64,000 nucleotides of DNA, taken from a virus. The first letter of the stretch is position 1. Each line of letters begins with the position of its first letter. Both the position numbers and the translations under genes were made by a program. The notes under the pieces are model-generated. The model worked only from the letters and a program-made list of their open reading frames with translations. It was not told where the DNA came from and did no database searches. The stretch lies in IMG/VR virus record IMGVR_UViG_3300023174_000052, positions 111,595 to 175,594 of that record; one strand, given 5' to 3'. Positions 62,530-64,000 of this stretch are shown here, in pieces.

Positions 62530-64000
62530 TCATCCACAGTGGTAAGTACAACCGACGAATGCTTTTCTATAAGTCTGTCCGTTCCAAACAAACTCTTCGC
62601 ATCGATAGACTTGCGAATTTAAATCGAAGATACAATCGCATGTAATTTTTGCTACAGTATAATTTGCTAAAAATTCCGAATCCTGTTTCATGCCCAATCC
62701 AGGAATTTCGCAAGTTGTAATATAATTTCCATTTTCTAAATCACCATTAATATTACATACCCAAATTCCACCTTCACCTAAAGAATTGATAACCAAACGA
62801 TTGTCTTCTGGCGACTTCTTTTCTTCTACGGAAACAAATAGTCCCAAAAGATATTCACGTGAAGATTGATTAGGGTCTTCATGATCAGATATGACACCAA
62901 AAACAGACCTTTGATTTCTAACATTCGAGAGAGTAACAATAGGTAAAGCTTCATTTATACTAATATTATTTCTTGGATCATCGACAGCGATCGTATTGTC
63001 GTATTCTCCCGTCGAGACGACTATCAATCCAACGCTTGAATACTCTAAAAGATTATCATTTAATGGTTTGACTTTGTGTTGACCGGTAAAATTAACTTGA
63101 TTACTCGCAGTAGCAGCAGAGTTAAAATATCCTTTCGCTGTACCATTATACGCGAATTCTAAGTTATTCGAAGTGTTAACGTTATATCCCCATCTATTCG
63201 AAGAACCACTCGCCTCCAATGATATGGCTCTAGATGTATTATTATTTTGTTTAATTTGTATGTGATTCGAACCAGCAATCGTCGGCGTTCCAAAGTAAAG
63301 AGTATCAGACGATCGTAATCTAACGTCGGCATTAACATACGCTGTTGTTGCGTCTAACGTAGTAGAAGATCCTAACGTTATTCTTGTTGTCCCAGCGCTA
63401 TCTATTATATTATTGCCTTGAATTTGTAAGTCACCTGCGATGACAACTTTTCCTAAACTTTGTAATGTTATGTTTCCACCGCCAGAACCCGATATTTGAT
63501 TACTATTCAATATAACCGGTTGCTCAAAATAAGAAGAAGCAGTAACCAATAATAAATCTGATGATGTATTACCAATATAAGAGTTTCCACTCACGAACAT
63601 ATTGTTAGTTACATTTATTCCACCATTAACGTCTAATTTTTGCGAAGGACTAATTGTTCCAATACCTATATTAGATCCATTATTATAAATGTTTGTACTG
63701 TTTAAAACCCAGCTCGTACCGTTCCAATATGTTGTCGCTCCCGTAGTAGTGCCGTTCGATAATAATCCTTGCGCTCCTTGAGCACCAATAGCACCCTGAG
63801 CACCAATAGCACCCTGAGCGCCTGTGGTACCTTGAGAACCCTGAGCACCCTGAGCGCCTGTGGTACCTTGAGAACCCTGAGCACCCTGAGCGCCTGTGGT
63901 ACCTTGAGCACCAATAGCACCCTGAGCGCCTGTGGTACCTTGAGCACCAATAGCACCCTGAGCGCCTGTGGTACCTTGAGCACCTATAGCACCCTGAGCG
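62530..64000 (-). CDS. Tail fibre with collagen-like region (partial, N-terminus outside window)
   Basis: The frame that contains the Met at 63600 stays open to 64000, so the gene enters from outside and the visible part is about 489 residues. Order: Gly-X-Y collagen-like repeat ([12 protein letters not shown] type, about residues 1-73), a linker with WNGTSWVLN and [17 protein letters not shown] found in many fibres, a Ser/Asn/Gly-rich beta shaft, and a compact C-terminal domain (from about LPIVTLSNV) ending in Cys-rich CTYHCG. That end resembles intramolecular chaperone or peptidase-like fibre tips, but I cannot confirm it. The gene precedes the 1458-residue fibre by 28 bases. Confidence 0.82.
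   Translation of the reverse strand, partial: AQGAIGAQGTTGAQGAIGAQGTTGAQGAIGAQGTTGAQGAQGSQGTTGAQGAQGSQGTTGAQGAIGAQGAIGAQGAQGLLSNGTTTGATTYWNGTSWVLNSTNIYNNGSNIGIGTISPSQKLDVNGGINVTNNMFVSGNSYIGNTSSDLLLVTASSYFEQPVILNSNQISGSGGGNITLQSLGKVVIAGDLQIQGNNIIDSAGTTRITLGSSTTLDATTAYVNADVRLRSSDTLYFGTPTIAGSNHIQIKQNNNTSRAISLEASGSSNRWGYNVNTSNNLEFAYNGTAKGYFNSAATASNQVNFTGQHKVKPLNDNLLEYSSVGLIVVSTGEYDNTIAVDDPRNNISINEALPIVTLSNVRNQRSVFGVISDHEDPNQSSREYLLGLFVSVEEKKSPEDNRLVINSLGEGGIWVCNINGDLENGNYITTCEIPGLGMKQDSEFLANYTVAKITCDCIFDLNSQVYRCEEFVWNGQTYRKAFVGCTYHCG
63782..63997 (-). repeat. Tandem repeats encoding collagen-like Gly-X-Y
   Basis: Two 18-bp units (63782-63799, 63800-63817) precede five 36-bp units (63818-63853, 63854-63889, 63890-63925, 63926-63961, 63962-63997). 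Each 36-bp unit encodes 12 residues of Gly-X-Y. Copies 1-2 and 3-5 differ at few bases. The array continues to the window edge and may go on beyond. It is coding, not CRISPR, and could change copy number by recombination. Confidence 0.92.

Noticed and set aside
62530-63600. Fibre gene beginning at Met 63600
   Set aside because: The frame is open upstream through the collagen repeat to the window edge, so this Met is internal and the gene is larger.
63702-63983. Minus-strand frame with Val-Leu-Lys-Val-Pro-type repeat
   Set aside because: It is the alternate frame of the collagen-coding tandem repeat; the Gly-X-Y frame is open throughout and continuous with the fibre.
63782-63997. CRISPR array
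   Set aside because: Repeats are contiguous 18- and 36-bp units without spacers, in frame and encoding Gly-X-Y residues.
1-64000. tRNA genes, reverse transcriptase or diversity-generating template
   Set aside because: No cloverleaf-like segment was seen in the few gaps, and no reverse transcriptase gene or template-variable repeat pair was noticed near the fibre genes.

Overview
The window is part of the genome of a contractile-tailed, T4-like double-stranded DNA phage (Caudoviricetes, myovirus type). Several genes are recognisable: the large terminase, a gp20-like portal, a gp21-type prohead protease, gp6- and gp25-like baseplate wedge proteins, a gp5-like spike or hub protein and a gp55-like late sigma factor. 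The DNA is AT-rich and almost entirely coding. All 53 genes I accept lie on the minus strand, so the window reads from right (64000) to left (1). No tRNA, CRISPR array, transposase, integrase or plus-strand gene was seen. The host cannot be named from this sequence.

Layout in transcription order. (1) 64000-58125: two tail-fibre genes. The first enters from outside the window with a collagen-like Gly-X-Y region built from 36-bp tandem repeats; the second is a 1458-residue fibre with six related N-terminal modules. (2) 58124-57984: the only sizeable intergenic gap. It is very AT-rich and carries an exact T4-type late promoter box (TATAAATA). (3) 57983-42741: a tightly packed block of 16 genes with many stop/start overlaps, devoted mainly to sugar-nucleotide synthesis and glycosyl transfer. 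It contains glycosyltransferases of several folds, a UDP-GlcNAc 2-epimerase, a methyltransferase, a HAD-nucleotidyltransferase fusion, a GDPD-like phosphodiesterase, a GT-D-like enzyme, an acetyltransferase, a compact DegT-type aminotransferase, an RmlB-like dehydratase and a UDP-sugar dehydrogenase. One RecB/Cas4-like nuclease sits inside it. (4) 42744-41356: a small membrane protein, the gp55-like late sigma factor and a small helical protein. (5) 41346-13099: baseplate and tail proteins, starting with gp5-, gp25- and gp6-like genes, then a run of very large structural proteins with LamG/concanavalin-like, fibronectin-III-like and DNRLRE-like domains. (6) 13109-8186: DNA metabolism genes (RuvC-like resolvase, primase with zinc finger and TOPRIM, a single-chain Mre11-Rad50/SbcD-SbcC fusion, a zinc-ribbon protein). 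(7) 8184-1: head module (terminase, portal, helical protein, protease, small putative core proteins, and an acidic scaffold-like protein cut by the window edge). Major capsid, tail sheath, tail tube and tape measure are not in the window; the capsid gene probably follows just left of position 1.

The genes fit one late-expression programme: the gp55-like factor would recognise late promoters such as the one at 58010-58017, driving virion genes and, unusually, the sugar cassette placed between fibre and baseplate genes. The cassette is the most interesting system here. It holds adjacent dehydratase, aminotransferase and acetyltransferase genes that resemble the pathway to an N-acetylated 4-amino-4,6-dideoxy sugar, plus epimerase, dehydrogenase and many transferases. 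Its position suggests glycosylation of the virion (fibres or the lectin-domain tail proteins) or remodelling of host surface glycans; the sequence alone cannot decide between these.
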